Source: Siphonobacter sp048595215
GTDB lineage: Bacteria > Bacteroidota > Bacteroidia > Cytophagales > Spirosomataceae
DNA length: 64,000 bases
Direction: 5' to 3'
Assembly (NCBI RefSeq): GCF_048595215.1
Contig: NZ_JBMDWJ010000351.1
Coordinates: 1-64,000, forward strand
Both the position numbers and the translations under genes were made by a program. Below, in pieces: positions 1-7,374 of this stretch; the first letter of the stretch is position 1, and every line of letters begins with the position of its first letter. The notes under the pieces are model-generated. The model made no database searches and had not been told where the DNA came from. It saw nothing but the letters and a program-made list of their open reading frames with translations.

Positions 1-341
1 AGGTACGATTAAGACAGCTCTGAAGGGATTGCATATTTCAAAGATTATTACATTTCAATTCCAACTGGTACGATTAAGACGGCAAAGAACAAGCCGAAGA
101 AAGTAGTTGATCCGGATTTCAATTCCAGCTGGTACGATTAAGACGTAACTTCGAGGAAGGTCGTCAGCTCTAGGAAACCCAATTTCAATTCCAACTGGTA
201 CGATTAAGACTGGTTAAACCAGTCGGCATGTTCACGCCGGAGCTTAATTTCAATTCCAACTAGGTACGATTAAGACGGTAACATAGCAAAGAAGCTCGAA
301 ACCATCGAAACATTTCAATTCCAACTAGGTACGATTAAGAC
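1..341 (-). CRISPR. CRISPR array, right-hand part, five spacers visible
   Basis: Six repeat copies are visible: 1-15 (cut by the window edge), 52-80, 116-144, 182-210, 247-276 and 312-341, separated by unrelated spacers of 35-37 bases. Read on the minus strand the 30-base repeat begins GTCTTAATCG and ends GGAATTGAAAT. The terminal ATTGAAAN is the usual 8-base crRNA handle of type I-A/B/D and type III systems, so transcription should run right to left, with the leader to the right of 341. The two repeats next to the leader are full length (30 bases). The next three are 29 bases, lacking one A in the centre, and the one at 116-144 has a further A-to-G change. The edge copy carries the full-length form. 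No cas gene lies in the window, so subtype is unresolved; the array continues to the left. Confidence 0.96.
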
Positions 342-606
342 CCCTTAAATTACAGCCTAAAAACCCCTTTTCTAATTTCCTGTGATAGTTTTTATTTAAC
401 TCCATATATGAAAATAGTCGTCGATCACCAATGGTAGGAAAACCCCTGGCGATCGACGACTGCTAGTAATCAGCTACTTACGAAGATCTTAGTTCAGAAC
501 GAAGCCGTTTTTGCCTAGTATGGAGAACTCTCCAAGGTGATCGACGACAAAACTGCCTTTCGAAAGCTTCCGTTAACGGGTACGCACGGATGAAAAGCTT
601 GCTTTT
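342..606 (-). promoter_or_regulatory. Probable CRISPR leader with repeated GTCGTCGATC motif
   Basis: This gene-free stretch lies on the leader side of the array inferred from repeat orientation. It is AT-rich next to the array. The 10-base motif GTCGTCGATC occurs at 417-426, and inverted at 451-460 and 539-548. The outer pair extends to a 13-base inverted repeat (417-429 and 536-548). A small hairpin, GAAAAGC with GCTTTTC, sits at 592-607 beside the cyclophilin stop codon. The leader role is inferred from position; the repeated motif is seen directly. Confidence 0.55.
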
Positions 607-1254
607 CTAATCCAGTACTTTCATGGAGAACTTCACAATTTCGGTTGGCCGTTCGAAACCGCCGAGGGGCATTTGAGCAATCTTGTCGACAATGTCCAGC
701 CCCTTGGTTACTTCACCGAAAACGGTATACTCCTGATCAAAAATGATTTCGCCTCCTTGCTTCAGGTAAATGGATTTCAGGGCCGGTGGGTACTTGGCCA
801 ACTCTTCTTCATTATAAAAAATGCCCTTCGTAACGATAAAAAATTCCGTAGAAGAGGAGCGTTTCTCCGGATTATTGTCCGAGTACCGAGCCATCGAAAG
901 CGTACCCTTTTTATGAATAAGATTGGGCCGGAATTCCGCTGGAACCGTATAGTTCAACTGATCCCGCTGCTCGCCACCCCCCTGAATACAGACGCCTTTG
1001 ACCAGTCGGTAAAACCCCCGGTCGTCGTAAAAACCGCTGTTGATCATGCGGATAAAATTGGCCCGGTGAAGCGGCGTTTCGTTGTACAATTTGATCTCAA
1101 TGTCCCCGAACCGGGTATGGATATTGACGCGGTTTTCCGGGTGTTCCTTGCCGTATTCGGTTAAGGTTTGTACAACTTCATCCTGAGGAATTTCGCGGTT
1201 TTTACAGGCTGAAAAGACCACTAAGCCGAGGCAAAACAGAAGCAGATTTCGCAT
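607..1254 (-). CDS. Peptidyl-prolyl cis-trans isomerase, cyclophilin type, lipoprotein
   Basis: A 215-residue protein that should catalyse proline cis/trans isomerisation during folding in the periplasm. The N-terminus has a short hydrophobic stretch ending in a lipobox-like FSAC with Cys17, so it is probably lipid-anchored. The cyclophilin fold runs from about residue 45 to the end; it contains a FYRLVKGVCIQGGG segment matching the family core (FHRVI..GFMIQGGD) and a phenylalanine-rich TEFFIV strand. Its start lies 8 bases past the adenine deaminase stop on the same strand, so the two are probably co-transcribed with this gene second. Downstream is the CRISPR leader. The family call is firm; the client proteins are unknown. 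Confidence 0.9.
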   Translation of the reverse strand: MRNLLLFCLGLVVFSACKNREIPQDEVVQTLTEYGKEHPENRVNIHTRFGDIEIKLYNETPLHRANFIRMINSGFYDDRGFYRLVKGVCIQGGGEQRDQLNYTVPAEFRPNLIHKKGTLSMARYSDNNPEKRSSSTEFFIVTKGIFYNEEELAKYPPALKSIYLKQGGEIIFDQEYTVFGEVTKGLDIVDKIAQMPLGGFERPTEIVKFSMKVLD

Positions 1255-1262
1255 GAAAACAA

Positions 1263-2900
1263 TCAGTTGAATACATTGGTAAATTGAAAGCTATCGCCGT
1301 TAAACAGTCCTTTGTCACTAAGCTTCAGGCTCGGAATGACCAACAAAGCCATAAAAGAAAGCGACATAAACGGCGACGCCAGCGTACAGCCCAGTTGTTG
1401 TTTGGCAAAGGCATCCAGCGTCGCGTATTGCTCGCCCACCCAGTACCCATCTTCGCCGCTCAGAATACCCGCGACGGGCAAGGGTAGGACCAGAGCTTCG
1501 CGTTCGTCAACCGCAGCAATACCTCCTTTTTCCTGAATGATCAGATTAACGGCCTGGGCAATGGATTCGTCGTCAACACCCACGGCCACAATGTTATGCG
1601 AATCGTGAGCGACGCAGGACGCCAGGGCTCCTTTTTTCAGACCGAAGTTCCGAATGAAGGCTACCGCCGGGGGGACATCCGAGTAGCGATTAATTACGGC
1701 GATTTTTAGCACGTCCCGTTCGGTATCGGTTTGGACCAGGTCATTGGTTACGGCAACCGTTTCGTTCAGAGCATTGGTAATCAACTGCCCGTCCAGTACT
1801 TCAATCACACGTACCTGAGCCTCATTACCCGAGAATGGTATCTGAAAATCAGCCGGTGACTTTTCGGTTGCCTGAAAGTGATTGATGGGCTCACTCAAAT
1901 AACTGGGAATGCGGGACTGGCCCAATTCGGCTACGCATTCGCCTTTGATGAACGTTTGTAGAATATTGAAATCCGTCAGGGAATCGACTATAATAAAATC
2001 CGCCGAATCACTTTCGCGTAGCTGGCCGACGGGAAGTCGGTAGTGCTCGACGGGATTGAGGCAGGCCATTTGCAGAATTTCAAAGAGGCGATCGGGATAC
2101 AAAGCCAGGGCCCGTTTGACGAGTAAATTGATATGACCGAGTACCAGTCCGTCAGGGTGTTTGTCATCCGAGCAGAACATGAGGTTGGCGTAATGTTCCG
2201 GCAACAGCGGAATCAGAGCATCAAAATTTTTGGCCGCCGAACCTTCCCGAATCAGGATTTTCATGCCGTACTGCAATTTGTCGAGTGCTTCCTCGGCCGT
2301 AAAACATTCGTGATCCGTCTGGCAACCCGCCGCAATGTACTGCCGGGCCGCTTCGCCCCGTAGGCCGGGAGCGTGTCCATCGACGGGATAACCCAGTTCC
2401 TGAGCAATACTGATTTTGGCCCGCATATCCGGATCGCCGTTGATGACACCGGGAAAATTCATCACTTCCGCAAGGTAACCCACTTCCCGGTACTGACTCA
2501 GCAGGTACTCCACGTCGCCAGGCGTTACGACAGCTCCGGCCGTTTCGAAGGGCGTGGCGGGTACGCAACTCGGAGCTCCAAAACAAAAGTGGAAGGGTAC
2601 TTTTCGGGCACTGTCAATCATCCATTCCACGCCCGGTACACCCAGTACGTTAGCAATTTCGTGGGGATCTGAAACGGTGCCGACGGTACCGTGCGGTACA
2701 GCCAGTCGGGCAAACTGGGCGGGACTGAGCATGGAACTTTCGACGTGTACGTGAGCATCCACGAAGCCCGGCATCAGGTACTGAAGCGGAGCCTGGGGAT
2801 TATCCTGTACCTGACTAATCACGCCGTTTTCAATCAAAATCGTAACCGGACGAATCACTCGACCCGGAATATCAACAAGCTGACCACTGATCTCTGTCAT
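1263..2900 (-). CDS. ade: Adenine deaminase
   Basis: A 545-residue amidohydrolase-superfamily enzyme that deaminates adenine to hypoxanthine in purine salvage. The metal-binding HVHVESS motif lies at residues 50-56, followed by family segments GTVGTVSDPHEIANV, DGHAPGL and CSDDKHPDG, which carry the other metal ligands. The C-terminal adenine-deaminase domain ends in the characteristic FMSLSFMALLVIPSLKLSD segment. Length matches the family (about 540-590). It is the first gene of a two-gene unit with the downstream cyclophilin (8-base gap). The 246 bases upstream, shared with the divergent cmk gene, hold the cmk promoter element and a tract of CAAACCT-like repeats. Confidence 0.95.
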   Translation of the reverse strand: MTEISGQLVDIPGRVIRPVTILIENGVISQVQDNPQAPLQYLMPGFVDAHVHVESSMLSPAQFARLAVPHGTVGTVSDPHEIANVLGVPGVEWMIDSARKVPFHFCFGAPSCVPATPFETAGAVVTPGDVEYLLSQYREVGYLAEVMNFPGVINGDPDMRAKISIAQELGYPVDGHAPGLRGEAARQYIAAGCQTDHECFTAEEALDKLQYGMKILIREGSAAKNFDALIPLLPEHYANLMFCSDDKHPDGLVLGHINLLVKRALALYPDRLFEILQMACLNPVEHYRLPVGQLRESDSADFIIVDSLTDFNILQTFIKGECVAELGQSRIPSYLSEPINHFQATEKSPADFQIPFSGNEAQVRVIEVLDGQLITNALNETVAVTNDLVQTDTERDVLKIAVINRYSDVPPAVAFIRNFGLKKGALASCVAHDSHNIVAVGVDDESIAQAVNLIIQEKGGIAAVDEREALVLPLPVAGILSGEDGYWVGEQYATLDAFAKQQLGCTLASPFMSLSFMALLVIPSLKLSDKGLFNGDSFQFTNVFN

Positions 2901-3080
2901 AATACATTCAATTTTCGGATGGAAGTTTACTGTGAGCGGATCAACAGCAATAACCTGCCCTTCTCCGTTTAAACTAATTCAAACTCGGTTCAAACCTGAA
3001 ACCAAGCATCAAACCCTCAAACATTAAACCTCCACTCGGGTTTACTCAAAAATAGCCCTCCAACGCTGGGTTAAACTTTC

Positions 3081-3088
3081 TACCTTTG
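3081..3088 (+). promoter_or_regulatory. Bacteroidetes -7 promoter element upstream of cmk
   Basis: TACCTTTG matches the Bacteroidetes -7 consensus TAnnTTTG. It lies 59 bases before the cmk start. No good -33 TTTG is seen at the usual spacing. Just downstream, AAGTTCT (3092-3098) and AGAACTT (3107-3113) could form a small hairpin near the transcript 5' end. Confidence 0.5.
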
Positions 3089-3146
3089 CCAAAGTTCTAT
3101 ACAGAAAGAACTTCCCAGGTGCTTTTCGAAGCAATTTCTGATAAAA

Positions 3147-3833
3147 ATGCCAAAAATAATCATTGCCATCGACGGGTACTCCAGCTGTGGAAAAAGCTCG
3201 ACTGCCAAATCTCTGGCGGCCCAGCTCGGGTACGGCTATATTGATACCGGAGCTATGTACCGGGCCGTGAGCCTGTATTTTCACCAACACTACGTATCGC
3301 GAACGAACCCCCACGAAGTGGAAAAGGCGTTGGCGGATATTCACATTTCGTTTCAGTTCAATCCGGAGAAACGGCTGAATGAAACGTATCTAAATGGTCT
3401 GTGCGTAGAGGAGGAAATCCGTAAGATGTACATTTCTCAGATGGTGAGCGAGGTGAGTGCCGTAGTGGAAGTACGTCGGGCGATGGTGGCCCTGCAACAG
3501 CGAATGGGCAAACACAAAGGAATTGTCATGGACGGGCGTGATATTGGAACCGTCGTATTTCCGCAGGCGGAGTTGAAAGTGTTCATGACCGCCGATCCAC
3601 TGATTCGGGCCCAACGTCGGCAGGCAGAATTACTGGAAAAAGGCGAACTGGTAGATTTGAATGAAGTACTCGAAAACCTGACCAAACGCGACCACATCGA
3701 CATGAACCGCTCGGAAGGGCCGCTCCGTCAGGCTGAAGATGCCCGGGTACTGGATAATTCTAATCTGACGTTTGAAGAACAGGTAGCCTTGATCAAAGGC
3801 TGGGCCGACGAGAAAATCGCTCAGGCTTTATAA
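3147..3833 (+). CDS. cmk: Cytidylate kinase
   Basis: A 228-residue cytoplasmic enzyme that phosphorylates CMP and dCMP to the diphosphates using ATP. The P-loop GYSSCGKSS lies at residues 10-18, then the family segment YIDTGAMYRAV, the nucleotide-binding DGRDIGTVVFP and an RAQRRQAEL lid region. Length is normal for bacterial CMP kinase (220-230). The gene stands alone between a -7 promoter element at 3081-3088 and a strong hairpin terminator at 3837-3869, so it is probably monocistronic. No odd features. Confidence 0.96.
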   Translation: MPKIIIAIDGYSSCGKSSTAKSLAAQLGYGYIDTGAMYRAVSLYFHQHYVSRTNPHEVEKALADIHISFQFNPEKRLNETYLNGLCVEEEIRKMYISQMVSEVSAVVEVRRAMVALQQRMGKHKGIVMDGRDIGTVVFPQAELKVFMTADPLIRAQRRQAELLEKGELVDLNEVLENLTKRDHIDMNRSEGPLRQAEDARVLDNSNLTFEEQVALIKGWADEKIAQAL

Positions 3834-3836
3834 ACG

Positions 3837-3869
3837 AAAGAAGTCCGTTCTGAAAGAGCGGACTTCTTT
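3837..3869 (+). terminator. Intrinsic terminator after cmk
   Basis: AAAGAAGTCCG (3837-3847) pairs with CGGACTTCTTT (3859-3869), an 11-base perfect stem with an 11-base loop that starts just after the cmk stop. The T content of the right arm fits an intrinsic terminator. The following 170 bases up to the convergent peptidase gene hold CAAACCTCA-type repeats and no gene. Confidence 0.85.
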
Positions 3870-4042
3870 GCTTTGATGGGTTTCCGGGCTGATAACCCCG
3901 CTGATGCGAGAGAATCTTTTTCAAACCTCACATTCTTCAAACTTTTTCAAACCATAGTAAACCCTGTAATGTTTGAGAAAAGTCCTTTTCAAACCTCACA
4001 CCCCCTCAAACCCCAATACCTCTCTATTACGAAAGAAAAGCC

Positions 4043-5953
4043 CTATTTACCAATCGTGATTTCCTTCTCCTGATAGCCGCCCCGCGTAGAGAGGAGTTTA
4101 ACTTTTGCTTTTATGCTTCCCTTCTGGTTGAGTTTTACCTTGAAAATCGCTTCCTTTTTCTCGCCCGGTCCGGTATAGCCCGCGTAGATGGTTTTGTCAA
4201 AGAGAGAAGGTTCCGTAATGATGACTTTAGCCTGAGTATCGCCTTTCAAAAGAGCTTTGTCGAGGTCCAGCATGAGGCGGTCTTCCTGGACAATTTTGAT
4301 GCGTTGAGCCTGCTCCAGTGCGACGGGTAATTTCCCGGAATTAGTCCAGTTTACTTTGACTTCGTATTCATCCGTACCCAGCGATTTAACCGAAACGTTC
4401 GTGAGTTCAATCTGCGGAAGTTCAAAGGCCATGCTCAGATTGAATTTGGCCTGTTTGGAAATCCAGTGTTCAAGTACCGTCGGCGGACCATTCTGAGCAA
4501 AAAATTTCGGATGAAAACCGCCAATTTCTACGTCGCCCAGTTGCGGATGCGTAAACTTGGTCCAGGGTTTAAATCCTTTTTTGCCGTTGGCTTCATCGTC
4601 CCAGCGAAGGCCGTCGTATTCGTCGTACTGCCCGTCGCCGTCGTAATCTTTCATGGCTCCGCCATTCCAGAGCTCATCCCCGTACCAGATCGAACCGTAA
4701 TAAAAATAGCCAAAATCCGGACCGTGCCCAAACAAGGGTTCAGGCTTGCTAGGATCACCAGTCATTCGATTCGTTTTGCTCCGGGTGCTGTAGGTATGGT
4801 ATACATCACCCGCCCAGGGGTAGCCCGTATGAGCCAGCCCGAGACTATCCATGTGGCGATAGATGTCTAGGTCAGCCGGAAACATACTTTCGGTATCTTT
4901 TGACGTCGAAGGCGGTCGCAGGTGCATGGGTACCCGCGTATCCATGGAGTTGACGACCGAAATATGTGGATGCCCCAGCAGCCACAGTACCGTCGAGCGG
5001 GTTTCCACTTCGCTGAGCGGATAGGCTCCGGCACCACCCTGCGTGTAGCCGCGTCCGGTAAAGTCGCCGCCCTGATCCGGACGCCAGTTTTCGGGGTAAT
5101 TCCGGTGGTTGTCGAGGCCGCCAATACCGTCTTCATTAAACTTGCCATCCCCGTCATTATCGATCCCTTCCGTATACACCAGCCAGTCACCCTTGCCTTC
5201 CAGTACCCGTTTCATCAAGCGTGGATCCCGGGGATCGATGACATAATTGGCTTTCTCCCGTTCATTCGTACTGGCTTTCTTCCGAATCTGATAAATTACG
5301 CCGTCACCATCGAGGTCTTCCTCCGGATCTTCGTCCAGCAGGCCATCCCGGTCGTCATCTTTGGGGTGTACCGTACTGCGGTTTCGCTGGGCCGTAAACA
5401 GGTACATCGTCGAACCATCAGGGTTATTTTCGGGCCGCAGGTAAATCGTTTTAGTATCCAGCAGCTTGGTGATGGCCGCGTCTTTACCGTAGTTTTCGAT
5501 CAAATGCTTGGCCATCCATAGTACCGATTCACTACTGGTGACTTCGCCGCTGTGCCGTCCGCCTTCAAAATAGGCTGCTGGTTTGTCGGTATGCTTGCCG
5601 GTTTTCTTGTTGGTCAGGGTCATCTGTAGAATGGGTCGACCTTCGTAACTCTTGGCTACTTCGTACAGATCTACGAGGTTGGGATACTGAGCGGCCCAGG
5701 TCCGGCACCAGTGATAAATGACGTCCGGCGAATGATACGTGTTGAAATTCAGGGTTTTGCCGGGTTTGTATTCGACTTCCTTAAACTGATGTTTCTTGAA
5801 AAAGCTAACCCCATGACGTTCGCCTTTTACGGTGTAAAACTTACTGGTGGTATCCTGTTCCGGCCATTTTTCCTCCGTTCCGTAGTACGACCGCTGGGCG
5901 TAGGCAGTGGCTAATTGAGTAAGACATAAAAAGAAAGTAAGGCGTTTTTTCAT
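4043..5953 (-). CDS. Secreted zinc carboxypeptidase, M14 family
   Basis: About 636 residues. A TTG codon three codons further upstream is open in frame, but the ATG at 5953 gives a clean signal peptide (KKRLTFFLCLTQLATAYAQ) and is preferred. The M14 fold is marked by EGGRHSGE (zinc ligands His and Glu, about residues 134-137), the arginine-bearing RPENNPDGS and DNHRNYPENW segments, and a late VLEHW that may hold the catalytic glutamate. Inserted in the domain are several Asp-rich stretches of the D-x-D-x-D-G type (DDDRDGLLDED, DLDGDGV, DNDGDGKFNEDG, DYDGDGQYDEYDG) resembling calcium-binding loops. A C-terminal beta-sandwich-like region follows. It probably trims peptides outside the cytoplasm. 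The gene converges on cmk. Confidence 0.88.
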   Translation of the reverse strand: MKKRLTFFLCLTQLATAYAQRSYYGTEEKWPEQDTTSKFYTVKGERHGVSFFKKHQFKEVEYKPGKTLNFNTYHSPDVIYHWCRTWAAQYPNLVDLYEVAKSYEGRPILQMTLTNKKTGKHTDKPAAYFEGGRHSGEVTSSESVLWMAKHLIENYGKDAAITKLLDTKTIYLRPENNPDGSTMYLFTAQRNRSTVHPKDDDRDGLLDEDPEEDLDGDGVIYQIRKKASTNEREKANYVIDPRDPRLMKRVLEGKGDWLVYTEGIDNDGDGKFNEDGIGGLDNHRNYPENWRPDQGGDFTGRGYTQGGAGAYPLSEVETRSTVLWLLGHPHISVVNSMDTRVPMHLRPPSTSKDTESMFPADLDIYRHMDSLGLAHTGYPWAGDVYHTYSTRSKTNRMTGDPSKPEPLFGHGPDFGYFYYGSIWYGDELWNGGAMKDYDGDGQYDEYDGLRWDDEANGKKGFKPWTKFTHPQLGDVEIGGFHPKFFAQNGPPTVLEHWISKQAKFNLSMAFELPQIELTNVSVKSLGTDEYEVKVNWTNSGKLPVALEQAQRIKIVQEDRLMLDLDKALLKGDTQAKVIITEPSLFDKTIYAGYTGPGEKKEAIFKVKLNQKGSIKAKVKLLSTRGGYQEKEITIGK

Positions 5954-6100
5954 GCGTAACAATAGAAAAGATTAAGGTTCAAAAGGAAGAAACCCAAGTT
6001 TTTTGCGGCTTGATTTTAATGAAAGATTGTCGTTAGGCAAAATGGATGCGACGAATAATATTGAAAGATTATATGGGTAAAGTCAGTAACGTTAGATTTA

Positions 6101-6130
6101 TGTATGGCATGAAGTTTCGTTTGCCATACA
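6101..6130. repeat. 9-base inverted repeat in the 299-base intergenic region
   Basis: TGTATGGCA (6101-6109) and TGCCATACA (6122-6130) form a perfect 9-base stem with a 12-base loop, between the divergent M14 peptidase and FAD oxidoreductase genes. There is no T-run typical of a terminator on either strand, so a regulatory or structural role is possible but unproven. I see no gene in 5954-6252. Confidence 0.45.
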
Positions 6131-6252
6131 ATGTTTTAACAGTATCTAGACTTGTTCTGAAAGGATCGACGTGTTTTTCTAAGGACTTCGAAAAAGGCTG
6201 TAACAGGGCCGTTCTTTTTGTCGTATTTTGAAGATGTATTTGAATAGTAAGT

Positions 6253-7326
6253 ATGCAAACAGTTGATTACTTGATCGTGGGGCAGGGGATTGCCGGATCG
6301 GTACTAGCCTGGACCCTCCGGCAGCGGGGCTACAGCGTACGCGTCATCGATGACCTGCGTCCGTCTTCTTCGCGGGTGGCCGCGGGGATCTGCAATCCCG
6401 TCACGGGCCGTAAGCTGTCCAAGACCTGGCTGGCGGATGATTTGTTTCCCTATCTGCATCAGTTTTACCCCGCACTAGAGAAGGAGCTACAGGCATCCTT
6501 TTTTTATCCGATTCCGGTGTATCGCCCGTATCAATCCATTGAAGAACAGAACTTCTTCATTGCCCAAACGGCCAATCCGGTCCTGGAAGGGTACATTCGT
6601 TTGGCAGAAAATAACGAAGCCTACGCAGGTCTAATCCATAACGCGTTAGGCGGACTCGAAACCCTACAAGCGGCCTGGGTAGATTTGCCTACTTTATTAT
6701 CGGCCATTCGTAAAATTTTAGTACAGGAAGATTCGTTGGTAGAGACTGAATTTCGATGGGAGGAAGTCGTACCGGGTTCGGATTCCGTTACCTGGCGTAC
6801 CTACGAAGCCCGTCAGGTCATCAGTTGCGAAGGAGCGTATGGTCGGTTCAATCCGTATTTCAGCTGGCTTCCCTGGGCCGTCGTGAAAGGCGAGATTTTG
6901 ACGCTACAGCTACCGGAAGAATCCGTACCGGGCATTGTCAACCAAAGCGTCTGGATACAACCCCAGGGGGCGGGCGTGTACCGGGCCGGAGCCACCTACG
7001 AATGGAACGACCTCACCTGGGAGCCTTCGGAAAAAGGGCGGGCGTACCTAACGGAAAAGCTGAACAAGCTGCTTCAGGTACCCTACCAGATTCAGCAACA
7101 GGTAGCTGGCATTCGTCCAGCTACGCAAGGACGCAGACCGTTTATCGGTCTTCATCCGGTGTATCGCAGTATTGGAATCTTTAATGGATTAGGCTCTAAA
7201 GGCACCTCGATGGCACCCTTTTTGGCTAAACAATTCGCTGATTTTCTGGTTCATACGAAAGAACTGGACCCCGAAGCGAATATCCAGCGATTCCATTCGT
7301 TATATTTCAGCAAAATCAACGAATAA
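6253..7326 (+). CDS. FAD-dependent oxidoreductase, D-amino-acid oxidase (DAO) fold
   Basis: A 357-residue predicted flavoprotein. The N-terminal Rossmann segment has VGQGIAGSVLA (residues 9-19) followed by an acidic VRVIDD strand end, the FAD-binding pattern. The body resembles the DAO/MnmC C-terminal family, with a second conserved region near the C-terminus (GIFNGLGSKGTSMAPFLAK) where FAD contacts are expected. There is no signal peptide, so it is probably cytoplasmic. Substrate cannot be told from sequence; amine or amino-acid oxidation is the family norm. The large outer-membrane protein gene begins 48 bases downstream on the same strand and may share the transcript. Confidence 0.8.
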   Translation: MQTVDYLIVGQGIAGSVLAWTLRQRGYSVRVIDDLRPSSSRVAAGICNPVTGRKLSKTWLADDLFPYLHQFYPALEKELQASFFYPIPVYRPYQSIEEQNFFIAQTANPVLEGYIRLAENNEAYAGLIHNALGGLETLQAAWVDLPTLLSAIRKILVQEDSLVETEFRWEEVVPGSDSVTWRTYEARQVISCEGAYGRFNPYFSWLPWAVVKGEILTLQLPEESVPGIVNQSVWIQPQGAGVYRAGATYEWNDLTWEPSEKGRAYLTEKLNKLLQVPYQIQQQVAGIRPATQGRRPFIGLHPVYRSIGIFNGLGSKGTSMAPFLAKQFADFLVHTKELDPEANIQRFHSLYFSKINE

Positions 7327-7374
7327 CTGTATGCTTCTGTGGGTGAGTATATAGAGTAGATCCAGCCCTACACC

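Noticed and set aside
1..606. cas genes beside the CRISPR array
   Set aside because: The first gene to the right is a cyclophilin; any cas genes must lie left of the window or elsewhere.
673..1164. 163-codon open frame on the plus strand
   Set aside because: Antisense shadow of the cyclophilin gene with no recognisable protein features.
6046..6231. 61-codon open frame between the M14 peptidase and FAD oxidoreductase genes
   Set aside because: It spans the 6101-6130 hairpin, has no family resemblance, and lies in a promoter-like region.
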